In this document: positions 34,503-47,600 of the stretch, one piece after another | How positions within the stretch are numbered: the stretch's first letter is position 1 | How the letters are laid out: each line of letters begins with the position of its first letter | Assembly: GCA_905250115.1 (NCBI GenBank) | Contig: CAJNOI010000164.1 | Span: 124,001-188,000, forward strand | Direction of reading: 5' to 3' | Origin: Adineta steineri | Taxonomy: Eukaryota; Rotifera; Eurotatoria; Adinetida; Adinetidae | Length of the DNA: 64,000 nt | Made by a program: the position numbers and the translations under genes | Notes under the pieces: model-generated | Told to the model about the DNA's origin: nothing | Database searches by the model: none | Seen by the model: the letters and a program-made list of their open reading frames with translations, nothing else

Positions 34503-37098
34503 TATCTAAAATTATGGTGTAACTTGCTAGAAAAATACACTGTGCGGGTGGTATGAGTGAGTGTGTTATATTGTTCTTTCACTCACACTTACTCACGCAT
34601 GTTGCCTGAATATTATTTTCGAGAAAGGTGTGCAAAGTCCCATTTGAAAGTACTTCTTCACATGGATTAAGTTAAAAAAATACTTCTACACGTCGATGCA
34701 TATATCTGAGACGATCTAAGGATCATTATAAATTGTCTGATACAGTAACTGAACATGATGCTGTATCATTATTTCAAAGTGAAATAAAATATTTCAGTTT
34801 TTAAGCGTATAGGGAAAGTTCTTTGTTTTTTTATGAACCTAAAAATATCTGATTATGTCAGTTCTAAACCAAAAACATCTCGAAGCTTACAGCTACTTAC
34901 ACTTCTTTTCTCAGCATTTCTGTTACTGTTGGTATATGTAAGACTACTGATTGAAAAAAGTATTTTTATTAAAAAGCTATGTTGAAACGAAAGTATTTAT
35001 TTAAGAAGAAAAAATGTAAACACGTCGCGGACAGCAAATGAAATTCTACATTACTGTTCTGTTTCGTTGTGTGCATAGAGACGTTGATTCAATCCATACG
35101 TTGTTATTAACATTTCTCTCTCTATTTTTCTTCGCCCAATAACAATGCAGCTTTGTTCTGACTCTGCTACTATAATATTTCACTTACGTTTCTTTCGTAT
35201 TTGAGTATGCAATTATAAAAATAAAAAAAGAACAGGACTCTATTATAATTATAGAAAAAAACAGTGTTTGACGAACGTAGACGTCCTGAGTGTTCCCTTC
35301 CATTTGGAAGCATATTCATTGATTTGACTTGATTCTTAAACTAATTCAAATGAAGCGAAAACAAGCACAACAACCATAGGCGCCGAAGTACTGTCTATTT
35401 TAGAGGAGACTCAAAAGGATCTTCAGATCATCGAAAAAGGGTAGGTGTGGGTAGGGCGTAAGTCAGGTGTCGGAGCAGGGGGGGGGTAGTGGGGGGGGGG
35501 GGGGGGGCGTAAGCCTAATTTTTCTATTTTAATGGTCAAAAAAAGTGAATTTTCTAGAAGCAGGGAGGGGCAAACCCCTTTTTCCTATTAGTTTTCGGAA
35601 GCAGGGGTGTGGGTGAGGGTGAGGGTGTGGGTGTGGGTGGGTGTGGGTGTGGGTGTGGGTGTGGGTGTGGGTGTGGGTGTGGGTGAGGGTATGAGTGAGT
35701 ATGGGTGCGGGTGTGAGTGCGGATATGTATTCGTCTATCATTCTCACTTATACACACCCACGCCCTCAAGATAAATCAATATTCGTTCCATTGCGAGTAG
35801 ATGAAAGTATTGACACTTTTATTTTTTTCAAATATATAAAAATATTAAGTAGAGAAAGAACCAACTAGTCAACTTACTGTACATTGAAATGTAAAGATTA
35901 TGACATTTTTCATATTCATCAATTAGTTGTTGTGCTTGATTAAAAAGAAAAACTCGGCTGAATGTATCAACATAAATAAAAGATAAAGTTTTTACTTAAG
36001 TTTTACAAAGATTACTAACTATTGTTGTATAAATTTGATCTGTTCTTTAATTACATGAAATTTGTTCAAAGATATTTCAAGCTTGATAGACAAGAGCTGA
36101 ATGAGAAGAAACGTTCAAGAATTACGAAAAATCAATAAGTGATATTTAAAGAATTTCATAGTTATATGTACCAGAACGTATGATTAAAAAGAAGACGATG
36201 CTCAGAACTTGCATTATTGAATGAAAGAATAAAGGAAGTATTTTCTGATAAAAGAAAGTTGCGTTTCTCTCAATGTTAAAAGATGGTTTGGTAGTTTATT
36301 TTGTACATAACAATCAATTTGTAGAACATAAAGTCTTGCTCAAAATAAGAAAATAGTGTGCCAATGAGATAACAGAAATTCGTATTTCATTCGCTTTGAC
36401 TCACAGAGATTGATTTTACAGTCAGCTCTGTGCAAAAAAGATTCACACTTTCAAGTCTTATACTCAGAAATATAGAATATTTGTTTGTTAACAAACCGAT
36501 GGACTAACAGACTGATTTATTGTTCAAGACTTATGTCAAAGTTATCTAAATGCATGAACTGAGAGAGTATACCTCTTTGCACAAAGTATAATACGAGATG
36601 ATCTTCAAATACCGAAACCGAAGAAAGTTCTAAAGTTCTTTTATAAAGACAGGAGCCCGTTCTCTTATTCTATTTGTTAATCGTACTTCTGTAACCTTTA
36701 AATAAAAATCAAATTAAATGCAAGAATATAAACATCATTTTAGTGTGAATAAATAATAGCTGTCTTTTGACACTTTTGCTAAGAAAATCCAAGGTACCTG
36801 AGATAACTCGTCATACAGTGGTATCTGACTATGTCGATGAATCCTTTTTGGTTTTTCTAACAATAGTTCGTTCTTTTAGAGCGAATCATATTCTAAATTA
36901 AAAAAATCCGTTTGATCTTTGATAGTGTGAGGCCTGTATATTGATCTCACATCTACATCCTCGCAAAATGTTCTATAATAATTATTTTGTTTATTTATTA
37001 TCAAAAAAAGTAAGTTTCTAAATAAGGCTAGAATAAAATACCGCTAACTAGCAAGCTAAACTATTTGAGTTAGTTAAAAAAGAGAGTAAATGTTAGTG
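34503..37098. other. Repeat-containing intergenic region
   Basis: Holds a small GT/CA palindrome at 34535-34605 (GAGTGAGTGTG facing CACTCACACTTACTCAC), the large telomere-like array at 35440-35770, and otherwise AT-rich sequence without a gene. Confidence 0.55.
35440..35770. repeat. Interstitial telomere-type array, (TGTGGG)n with poly-G
   Basis: At 35604-35700 TGTGGG is repeated about ten times almost perfectly, with GTGAGG variants at both edges, and it ends in a short C-rich inverse (TACACACCCACGCCC) at about 35750. Upstream, 35479-35507 contains G runs of 9 and about 18. TGTGGG is, to my knowledge, the telomere repeat reported for bdelloids. On the minus strand the array translates into His-Pro or Thr-Pro repeats, which is not a gene. 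Confidence 0.8.
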
Positions 37099-38414
37099 TT
37101 AAATAAGAGGTGTCTTTTTTGTTATCTTCTTGTGGAATACAACTCGCCAATATTCTGCATGTTCTTGTTGCATATTATCGTACAGTTGAGTGCCAGGTAA
37201 TCCAGCTAATAAACTACAATATTCTTGATCTGCAGATTGAATATAACGCTCAATAAAGTCAGCACGTGAGTTCCTTTGAATGTCAAGTGCATGAAGAACA
37301 TTTCTTGTAATATTGACCTTCTCTTTGATAATAAATGCATCATTTGTTGTTAAATAATCAATCAATACACTTGAACCATCTACATTACACAAGCCACACC
37401 AGAGAAAGTATCCATTAGGACTAAGCACACGAGTAATTTCATTGACAAATTTCTTCACTGCTTCTATCTCATCAAAAATGTTGGTTGTTTCAATCGAAAG
37501 AATTACATTCATTGACTCATTTTGAAATGGTAAATGAGTTTTTGGATCAGCTATCATAAACGAGAGTTGAGGAATTGTCGAATAAATTTGTTCACATAAG
37601 TTAATGACATCTCGAGAAGGATCTATTCCAACATAAGATTGAGGAGCATATGTATGGACACACCAGGCAGCACCAGCACCTCTGCCACAACCTACTTCGA
37701 GTATATTTTTATCTGGAAGTGCTACATTAGCAAGAACCTAGAATGAAAAACAAAAAATATTCTAATAATGATTTCTAAGACATTTGACATTCTCTCTTTC
37801 ATTCACTGCCAAGTTTTTTCTACTAAAGAAAGGTAGATTAAGATGTAATTAATATTTCTATATATTCTCTAATATATTTTTGAAGAAAAGATTTAAATCT
37901 TATGTTGATACTGTCACAACTAAAATCGTGATTAGTTCATTTTGAGCTATTCGAACTAATCAGTAACAACTCAAAAATTCTTCGATTTCGATTGATTTAC
38001 TATCTATTACTCCCACATCTACACAGATTCGTCACTTCATTGACTTTTCAATCTACAGCAAAAACGAACTCTGTTATGAATACTAGCGAGATGCTATAAA
38101 AAACTCTCAGATGAATTCTTATATTCGTCTTCACTTACCTGTTCATAAAGTTTCTTCGAATAGTAACCAGTATTGTCATCGATATGTTCGTCCAAATCTG
38201 CATAACCCCAATTCATAAATTGTAGTTCATTGACATTCGTATAGATACTTGAAATTTTTTTATACCACAAAGACAGCCGATCAAAGGTGTTAGATTTCTG
38301 TTGATATTTGACGACATCATCACAAACGGGTACAGATCGAGATAATATTGGTTTTGCTACATAAGATTCTAAAAGAGAGAAACACAATACAATAAAATGA
38401 TGAATATATATCAT
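37099..38414 (-). CDS. SAM-dependent methyltransferase with signal peptide, phthiotriolone-methyltransferase-like
   Basis: Two exons, 38139-38414 and 37099-37737 (intron 401 bp), give 304 residues. The first about 20 residues form a signal peptide or signal anchor (MIYIHHFIVLCFSLLES). Then come MNWGYADLD and YYSKKLYEQ, a block typical of small-molecule methyltransferases such as mycobacterial phthiotriolone or sterol C-methyltransferases. The class I SAM-binding motif NILEVGCGRGAGAA lies at about residues 104-117, the acidic motif VGIDPS at about 131-136, and ILSIETTNIFDE after that. The gene follows the NRPS on the same strand, 1.1 kb after its stop, so it is the best candidate for a tailoring enzyme. 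That link is only positional. The bacterial-type domain behind a eukaryotic signal peptide suggests transfer followed by adaptation. Confidence 0.85.
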
Positions 38415-39547
38415 ATAGGATGATCATCAAAAGAATAGTTTAACTTTAAATGATATTACTTTCAAAGAATCTAAGAAAAGAAATGTAGAGTAAAGAAAAT
38501 GTACGATACTATTTGTCAATTCTAGAAAAATACAGCAAATTTACAATCTTATGAGATCGTATGATATGTAAATTCAAGACTTTTGGATTCCATTGAAATA
38601 CTGTTCAATGTAGTCAAACTCTATAATAACGGAAATATATATTATTAATCGGTTAAATGTTGCCAAGAAAATCGAACAAACTTTTATTCAACGGTATAGA
38701 ATGCTAACTTGTAACTGGTTAATCCCGTAGGGTGGTGTGAGGATGTGAATCCTATACCTCTCTCTTTATTCGTATAAAAGCACACGCTATATATAGGATG
38801 GTGGAACACCCTGTAAGGGAAATGTCCAACATAATATCAAGGGAAGAAGATGAGGAAAAGTCCCATAACATATAGCATCACATACATAAACGATAAGAGA
38901 AGAGAAATCCATATAACATAACGAAAGGAAAAATCTATGAACGATATAGAAGAGAACGCGAACACATATATAGAAGAAGATGATGAATCACACTATATAT
39001 GATATATGTATACGTAACAACAGAACGAAAGAAACTATACATATATGCCTTAGGAAAGAAATGAAGAAAGATGATGATACCACCTAACAGTGGAATCTGA
39101 ATAAATATTTTAGAGTCAAATATAATAGAAAGATATATTTAAATTTAATATATATTAGCGACATAGAGCAAAAGACGTGAAAAGTATACCGAATACGTTG
39201 AATATATTATGCATAATGATTATTTGAAAAGTTAATGCGAAGAAAATTTATTTTATAGGACATACCGTATCGATCCAATGATTTTTTCGGTCAGTTGTCG
39301 TCAATAATAAAAAATGACTTATTCATTCACTTTTTCATTGAGACACAGAACAAATCATATGAAAGTGAAATTGATATATATCATTACAAGGGATTTAGAA
39401 ACCATAATGAATGAAAAGTGAAATGAAACTCATGCTTTCAATAATTCAGATAAAGAAGTATCCAAAAGTCATCATGAACAAAATGAAATTCACAGAATAC
39501 TATTTAACATCTTAATAGTATTATGATACAAGCCTGTGTAGCTTCAT
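38415..39547. other. Spacer between NRPS and methyltransferase genes
   Basis: About 1.1 kb, AT-rich, with a purine-rich stretch (38860-39080: GAAGAAGATGA/AAGAGAA phrases). No gene, terminator or telomere-like repeat seen. It should hold the NRPS 3' UTR and the methyltransferase promoter. Confidence 0.5.
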
Positions 39548-41600
39548 TTATCTAAATGACTTACGTGCAGGAAGTCCTTTCCATTGTGTGTTCGGTTGTA
39601 ATAAATCATTTTTCATTACGAGTGTAAACGGATAAAGTCGATTGTTACCCATTAATTTACAACCTGGCATTACAATTGACCCACTCATAAGTATACACGA
39701 GTTGCCTACTGTAACAGGAGCTACTTTCCAAACACGTTGTTCGAAAGTGTGACACTGAAATGATCGTAGAGAACAATAATGTATATATGAAAAATGGAAA
39801 AAAAAAACTCATCTATTACCACAATAATAGCATTGATATTAAGTTGAACATGATCTCCAATAGTCACCAGATTGTAATCAAAAATAGAAGAAACATTAGG
39901 TAAAATCACATTGTTGCCGATGTTTGCACCATATATTCGAAATAACCGAATTAACCATTGTGTATTACCAAGAAATGAACCGATAAAAGTTTGGTAATCT
40001 TCTTGTACTCTTCCTATTATGTGTTTGATTATTTTATCGTCACTATGTGAATACCATCGATATAAACCGCAAACAATTATTGTATGAAGGATTGGTCCAC
40101 CAAGAAGACCACATGACCAATAGATGCCTACGAGAAGACATTTATTAAAATAATGAGAAAAATATGTCTTCCAAAATGGAATAGTTTTAATTTGATCCTC
40201 TGTTGCTTGTCTAAAAGGCATTTGAAATGGTATGGCTCGAGCTGGAACACCAATAAAAATATCTCCATTATTGCTATTCGTTTCTCGAGTGATACGTGTT
40301 AAATTGCCAACCATAGTATGAGATAGAAGATGACTACCCGGCAAAATTGAACAAAAATTACCAAGGTTTGTATAAGATTCGAGTGTTATCCAATCTACAC
40401 GATGGTCACCGTCAAGTGTCATCTCAGTAGGAACTAATAAAACGTAACCAAAACTAGTGACGCCTGTTTCAAGTTTTAATAAATTTGTTGGATAGGACAA
40501 GAAGATGTCTATGTCCACGATTTTGACATCATCTTCAACTTGAGCACCTAACCAACGGAGAATAAAAGGGTAAAGATAATCATATCCAGTTGTTAGTGAC
40601 CAGGCATGGTGAAAACTAGATACAATTAATTGACGAAGCCACACCTTATGTAAATATGACCAAGATGCAATTGGGTATATGTCACCAGCAGCACAAGAGC
40701 CGACTACGAATTTTAATAGAAAGAGAGTGACAAAACAAGCAATAATTGACCATAAAGTCCAGCAAAAAGCAATACTAATTGGTAGTGGTATTTGTTCAAC
40801 TGAATAAACTTTATAGACAATGGCTAAGAGTGTACAATGAATACAGATCAATGAGATGACTGTAATAACTTGATAGATCTTGTGCCATATTGAGAATGAT
40901 CGGTTACTACATGTGATTGAAATGTCTGATGAAATCGATTTGTGTTCGTCACCATCGATAATCGTTCGAGATGCGATGAAACCAGTGACTGATGACATAG
41001 GCTGAACAATAATATTATCTTGCATATCAACTCCACCAAAAAGAATTGATCGGGCACTGATTGAACAATAGCAACCAATTTTAATTGAATGTAATGCAAA
41101 AGTACTATTATCATTGTAATATAAAGAGTTTAGAGTCGTTTTATCAGCAATCCAAGTTCCATCACCAATATCTAACAACCATGGAGCATCAATGGTTGTG
41201 GTATAAATATGTGCATTGACACTAATCCGAGCACCGCAAAGACGAAGATAGTAATTGTATGAAGGTGTACCAAGTATATGTTGTAGCCAAAATGTATTAT
41301 TATTCCATAATCGATCTAAAAACCACCAGCAATAATAGTTCCAAGAGAAAATATTGTCGCCTTTGATGTTTTGCGGTGATAGTAGGTGCGAGCAAATGAC
41401 ATAGAAGAGAAGATGACATATTGGTAAGATAGGAAAAAGAAGTGGACACCATTGATGAATTATCATGATTGGACACAACCACTGGCAAACAAGAAGTGCG
41501 ATACCTAAAGATTCGATGACAAATGAAGGTGTGAGACGATCATGTGTTTCATGAATTTCATTGACTGTGGACGCTGTCTCTTGTGGCTCTTCGAGAACTA
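39548..41600 (-). other. Pls/PosA-type NRPS terminal domain (six helices, three beta-helix blocks)
   Basis: About 650 residues after the last PCP. Three hydrophobic pairs lie at about 41510-41370 (IALLVCQWLCPIMII...), 40890-40690 (ISLICIHCTLLAIVYKVY and WTLWSIIACFVTLFLLKFV) and 40140-40030 (VGIYWSCGLLGGPILH). Each is followed by a soluble block with hexapeptide/left-handed beta-helix character: GDGTWIADKTTL..IKIGCYCSI, then LLKLETGVTSFG..TNLGNFCSI..GVPARAIP, then ANIGNNVILPNV..TIGDHVQL..TVGNSCILMSG. The end, WKGLPARKSFR, is typical. This layout is that of bacterial epsilon-poly-lysine synthetase (Pls) and related enzymes (TIGR02353 terminal domain), where the tandem domains join monomers in the membrane. 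The last exon, 39548-39754, follows a 65-bp intron. Confidence 0.85.
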
Positions 41601-44600
41601 ATAATGGTTGTATTACTTGAGCCAATTGTCGAATAGATGGATTAGTAAATAAAAGACCAATATCAACCTTATTACATATCTGTTGACGAATCAATGAGAG
41701 TGCAAGAATAGCACTCAATGACGTTCCACCAAGTTGACCAAAAGGAACATCAATATGAGGAGATTCAATACGAAAGACTTGACTAAATATATTCTGTAAC
41801 TGTTCTTCTAAAGTAGTATGCGGCACATTATCATCAATGTTATCAGTTGACGATGAAAACTCAGGTGATGGTAGATGTTTTCGATCTATTTTTCCATTTG
41901 GATTCAAAGGTAATTTCTCAAGTATAATAAATATTGATGGTATCATATGTGGTGGAAGATGAGATTGACAATGTTGACGTAGTTGTTCTTCATTTATATG
42001 AGATGATTGAACATAAGCAACTAAATAATCATCTTTCCATTTCATGACAACGCAAGTCGAGATGGATGTGATACTAAGTAAACATCGTTCGATTTCACCA
42101 AGCTCAATTCTTTGTCCACGCAATTTGATTTGAAAATCTTTTCGACCAACAAAATAAAGAAGTCCATTATGATCCATTCGAACAAGATCACCTGTTCGAT
42201 AGAATATCTCACCATCGATATCAATGAGAGCTCTCTGTGTCAAATCATCACGTCCAAGATAACCAGCAAAAACACCTACACCTCCTATAAATATTTCACC
42301 TTCTTGATTAATGATGACACATTGCAAGAAATTATCCAGAAGCAAATGTTGATAATTAGGCAATGGACGTCCTATTGGGATACTGTCTGCATTGAATTTA
42401 ATGTTTACCGGATAAAAAGTGCAAGCAACAGTAGTTTCTGTTAAACCATACCAGTTCCAAAAAGTAAAATGCTGGGTAAGATCTGTGAGGATTAAGTTGA
42501 CTAACTTCATAGAGCATGGCTCACCTAAAAAGTAAGAGAATATTATAAAAGATTATATAGTTCATATGATGGTTACTTACCGATAGTACAAAGTGATCTA
42601 ATGTATTTTATGAAATGTAAATAATGATTCTGTTTAAGAAAAGTGAAAAAGTTGCCAAGTAAACTTGGTACAGAGTGCATATAAGTAACTTGTTTGTTTC
42701 TCATGATTTCAGCAAGATAGTTCAATTCAACAGTTCCTCTTGGACGAAGCATGATTATTGTAGCTCCAATTATCAATGAACCAATAATTTCTTGAATATG
42801 ATTGTCAAATGAGCATCTAGCCATTTGAATAACTGTATCATTGTTCGTAAATGAATCGATGCACATCAAAGAATAGATACATTGAATGAAATTTCTATGT
42901 CGAACTCGAATCTATAAACAAAAAGATCATGATATCTTCTAAATACACAATCTCCTTTATAGATAAATAATATATCAATAAAATTTAGAAACGATTAGAT
43001 TTCCTTAGAAACTAATGAAAACAATAAAAAGTTAATCTTTTTCTCATGTAACTCATTTATTGTGTGTTAGTTGTATAGCGAATTCAATGCTTACCCCTTT
43101 TGGCATTCCTGTCGAACCACTAGTAAATATAATGTAAGCTATACTATCGATAGTCACATGAACAGATGATAATTCATTAATATTAATTTGTTGAGATGAA
43201 TTATTATTGACCAATATAGAATCAATGCTTAACGTGGTGATAATATCGTTAAATTTATTTTTTGTCAGATAATGGAAAAGAACAAGACGACTTTTTGTTT
43301 GTTGCAAAAGCATATGCAAACGATTTCCTGGATCTCGAAATGACAATGGAAAATATACACCACCAGTCATCTCAATTGCCATCATACCAATGACCTAATG
43401 AATTTCAATAATTTATATAAGGTATATATTTATTTCAACGGTTAACTCACCATAGATAGACCCCGTTCCACACATTGCGAGATAACTTCATTTGGAATGA
43501 TACCGTATTCATCTAAAAGATGAACAGCTAACATCTGAACATAAGCAAAAAGCTCCGCATATGTCAATGATTGTTCATCTAGTTCAACAGCTAGTTTCTG
43601 TGGATGTTTCATGACTTGATATACAAACTCATGATGAATACAAGTGAGAGGAGATAAAAATGTTGTTTGCGTATTATTCAATGATTGTATTAGATATTGT
43701 TCATTTGATAATGTTAACGATAATTCATAAATAGGTTTGTTTATTTGATTATCAATAATGGATGCAGATAATTGATGCAAGATGAAATGAAATCGTTGTG
43801 AAATCTTTTCCACTGTTTCTCTATTGAACAGGTCAAGTGATGCATTAATTGTGCATGATAGTTGATTCATGTTCATATCATGATGAAATGAAAGAGAGAA
43901 GTCGGATACACTTAGTGTTTCATCTTCATTATCGTTGAATAAGAAAGTTGCTGCAACAAATTGAGAATCACCAATCATTGTTGCATTGTTGTCATTGTTT
44001 TTAGCACATGATAAAAATTCTAAAGATGTATCCAAAAATGCATGTTTTGAAATATGTGGATGTTGATCAAGAATACGTTGAAGAGGAAAATATGAATACT
44101 TCATACTATTTGTTGTTATCTCTTGAACATGCTCGAGTAGTTGATGAAAACACCAATGAGGATCTAACTGACATCGTAATGGAATGACATTCTCAAACAG
44201 CCCAATGATTGATTTGAGTTCATCTCTATATCGATTATTACTGATGTTCATCGCCAGACATAGATCTGTTTGTCCATTAGTTAATTTAAATAGAAAGATG
44301 AAATAAATAGCAAATATGAGATGTTCAAGTGATATGTTATTTAATGATACGTGAGTAAGGAAGTCATGTGAGAGATCTTGACCAAAATCAAATGAAATAG
44401 ATGTTGTATGACCAGTTCGATGTTTGTTAGAGAGACGATATCGATCAAATGGTAATGATAAAGATTGATCGAGTTTACAATCATGCAGAGTATCAAGCCA
44501 AAACATGCTTGCACCAGTCATTGACATTTGTTGTTCAATAACAGCATCTAAGTACGAAGAAAGGAGCAGTTTAAATAGAACAAGGAATTGAATATACTTA

Positions 44601-47600
44601 CAATCGACATAACGTAGAGTGGTGTCATTATTAGTTGTTAGCTGACCTGTTTTGTAGGCTTGATCGAGATCATGAAGAAATATGTGCATGGATGGATAAT
44701 CAAAGAAAGCATGATGAAAATTGAAGATAATTATATCTTTATCGGAAAGAATATCATTTGAAGAGATTTGTTTATAGTAAATAATATGACATCGAAAGAC
44801 AAGACCTTGAGCAAGATCAAAAAGATGAGCATCACGTTTCTCAACGTATAAAATACGATCAAGTTGTTCCTGTGTTTCATAAGTGCTTTCAATAAATGTA
44901 AAAAGTTGTTTACTTTTGTCATTCATATCAATGATTCGTTGCATAAGTAGGTTCTTTTCTGTATGGAATATGAGTACTGTTCGAAGAGATGGATGTTTTA
45001 TGACAATTAGTTGGAGAGCATGACGAAGATGTTGTACCGATAAAGTATGGTGAGAGTAGAGAGAATAAGCAAAAGGCATGTTGTAGATTGGTACTTGTGA
45101 TATGTGAAGAGTGGAATGAATAGATTCATTATGCCACAGTCGAACTTGTGCAAATGATGCTGGTGCTATATGAAAGAGAAAATTATCAAATATGGTTAAT
45201 TATATTGCTTGTGAAATCTATTTTGTGCGAGTTTTAATCAGTATCAAATAAATCTACAAATGGGTGTAGGGTGGGTGTGGGTAGGTAAGAGTGTAGATAG
45301 GTAGATATGAGTATGTATATGAATAAAGAATCCACATTCACATTCATTCATAGTCACATGTCCATCCTATGACTGGGCACCAGTTCTCTGATGATCTGAA
45401 TGATACAGGAACACACATAGGTCAGTCAATAAGTTCTCGGACTTTCAAATATTTATCCATAGAGAAAACATTTTGCTGATCTTTTTATAGTAAATGTTCG
45501 AAGTAGTCCTCGTGATGTTCTATACAGAGTTTCATCCTTACAATCCATTTCTGGAATGTCTTTTGGTATTCGTGAATAGTTATTGAATGAAGCTCCCTGG
45601 ATAACACTTTGGCTAGACTTGTTGCATCTGGGCATGTATCAAGGGCATGTCTCAGATAATTGAACAATCAAGAACCTGAAGGTGCAAGGTCAGGTGAATA
45701 TGGTGGATGAGCCATACTTTTGATTTTTTCTTCTTGAAGATAATTAAAATGGAGAACAATATTTTCCATGCGTACTACTGCATTTTTTTAATGCAAATTT
45801 ATGCTATCTTCCGTTGATGATGATTTTTTCTTATGTAAATTTTTTACTAATATCTTCGAGTATCCACCACAATAAGTGATGTGATAACTGTATCTAGGAT
45901 GGCAGCAACATAATCAATAATAATATGTGGTCCATCATTCACCAGATCTTTAGCTCCATCAATATTCTGTTGAGTGATGGCGGATAACGGACGACCACTT
46001 CGAGGATTATCTTCCAAGTACTCTCGCTCATTTAAAAATCGTTGAATCTACCGAGTAACTGTACTATATGAACCTAAATCTGGCCCATAAACAGCAGCTA
46101 ATTCACTATGAATTTGTGTAGCTATTAAGCCTAATAATAAACGAGTTTTTATATACGAGCGTATACACAGTTTATCCATCTGAAAACAGAGGTATTCAAA
46201 AAGTTCGTTAAAAATTTGCCATGATAGACACTTATGAAACTTTGTATTGGTGTTTTAATGTATAACAGGTGTCGCTACCAGAATAGGCCAGCATGAAGAA
46301 TAAAATCAATGAGGGTGAAATTTTAGACTGCTGTTACGAGAACTTTTTGACACCCCTATGTATCTCCCGTGATATTTCTGTTTAATGTATTGATTGTCAA
46401 TATAAATGTTCATTAGGAAAAACTTTGTCTACTTAAACATACCTTCGTTTATAGTATGTGGTTGTCGAAAAAAGATAATATTTTGCAGTTCTTGAGTTTC
46501 TTCTAGTAAAATAAGATCCAATTTCGATACAGATGTAAAATATGCATCAAATCGACTCATATCTTCATTTGGTGAAAAAAGTTGTTGAAAACAGTATTCC
46601 AATCTTCGACCTATATTCATAACTGTCATCTCATCAAACAGATCATGGGAACAAGTTAAACGAAATGATAATCGATTATTTTCCAACGTTGGATTATAGA
46701 CAAATACTAACATAAAATCAAACTTAGCCACTTCAAACGATTGATCAAATGACACTGGTTTTAAACTTGCTCCATCGAAAGATAATTCATCGCTATGTGA
46801 CGATATAGTAATAAAGTCAAACATTGTTTCGAGAAATGAAATGTTTGATTGATTGATATGTAAATTAGCAAGAATATGTTGAAATGAATAATGAGAATGT
46901 TCAAGAATTGATAAACATTTCTCTCGTACATATTTAACAAGATCATCAAATGGCCAATGAGGATCAAGTCGAGTACGATATGGTAAGATTGAAACAAACA
47001 TTCCTATTATATTCTGCAGTTCAGTCTTGTATCGATTAGCATTAAGACAAGAAATACATAAATCATTTTCACCATGAGTTAGCTTGAAAAGAAAAGCATA
47101 TAATATACTCAGACCTAACTGAAATGGTGTCACATGATGTATAGAAGCATAATCAAGAAATGATTGTGAAATTTCATTGTCAAAAGAGATTTGCGTGACA
47201 CAAGCAGAACTCGATCGATGATCATGAGATAAACGATGTCGATCAACTGGTAATGATAATCGATATTCCAAATTGTATTCTTCTAATTGTAAATACCAGA
47301 ATTCACGAGATGTTGTCATATCGATTAAACGTTCATGTGTGCTATAATCGATATATTGCAATAATTCATCATCATCTTCTATTGATATTGCATTAGTATT
47401 ATAGGCTAAACATAGATCATTAAAAAACATTGAACGACTTGCTCGATCAAATGCGGCATGATGAAAAGCAATGAGAAGAACATCAGAATTCGTTATGAAT
47501 TCATTGCTATTATTTTCATTTTCATTTGATGATATTTGATGTCTCACAATTTCAGCATGAAAAACACGACCAGTTGATAAATCGAAGAGTGTAGGATTAA

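Noticed and set aside
35529..35769. His-Pro and Thr-Pro repeat proteins on the minus strand
   Set aside because: Pure translation of the (TGTGGG)n array.
45453..45667. Small minus-strand frames as independent genes
   Set aside because: They are the C-terminal fragments of the dead mariner transposase.
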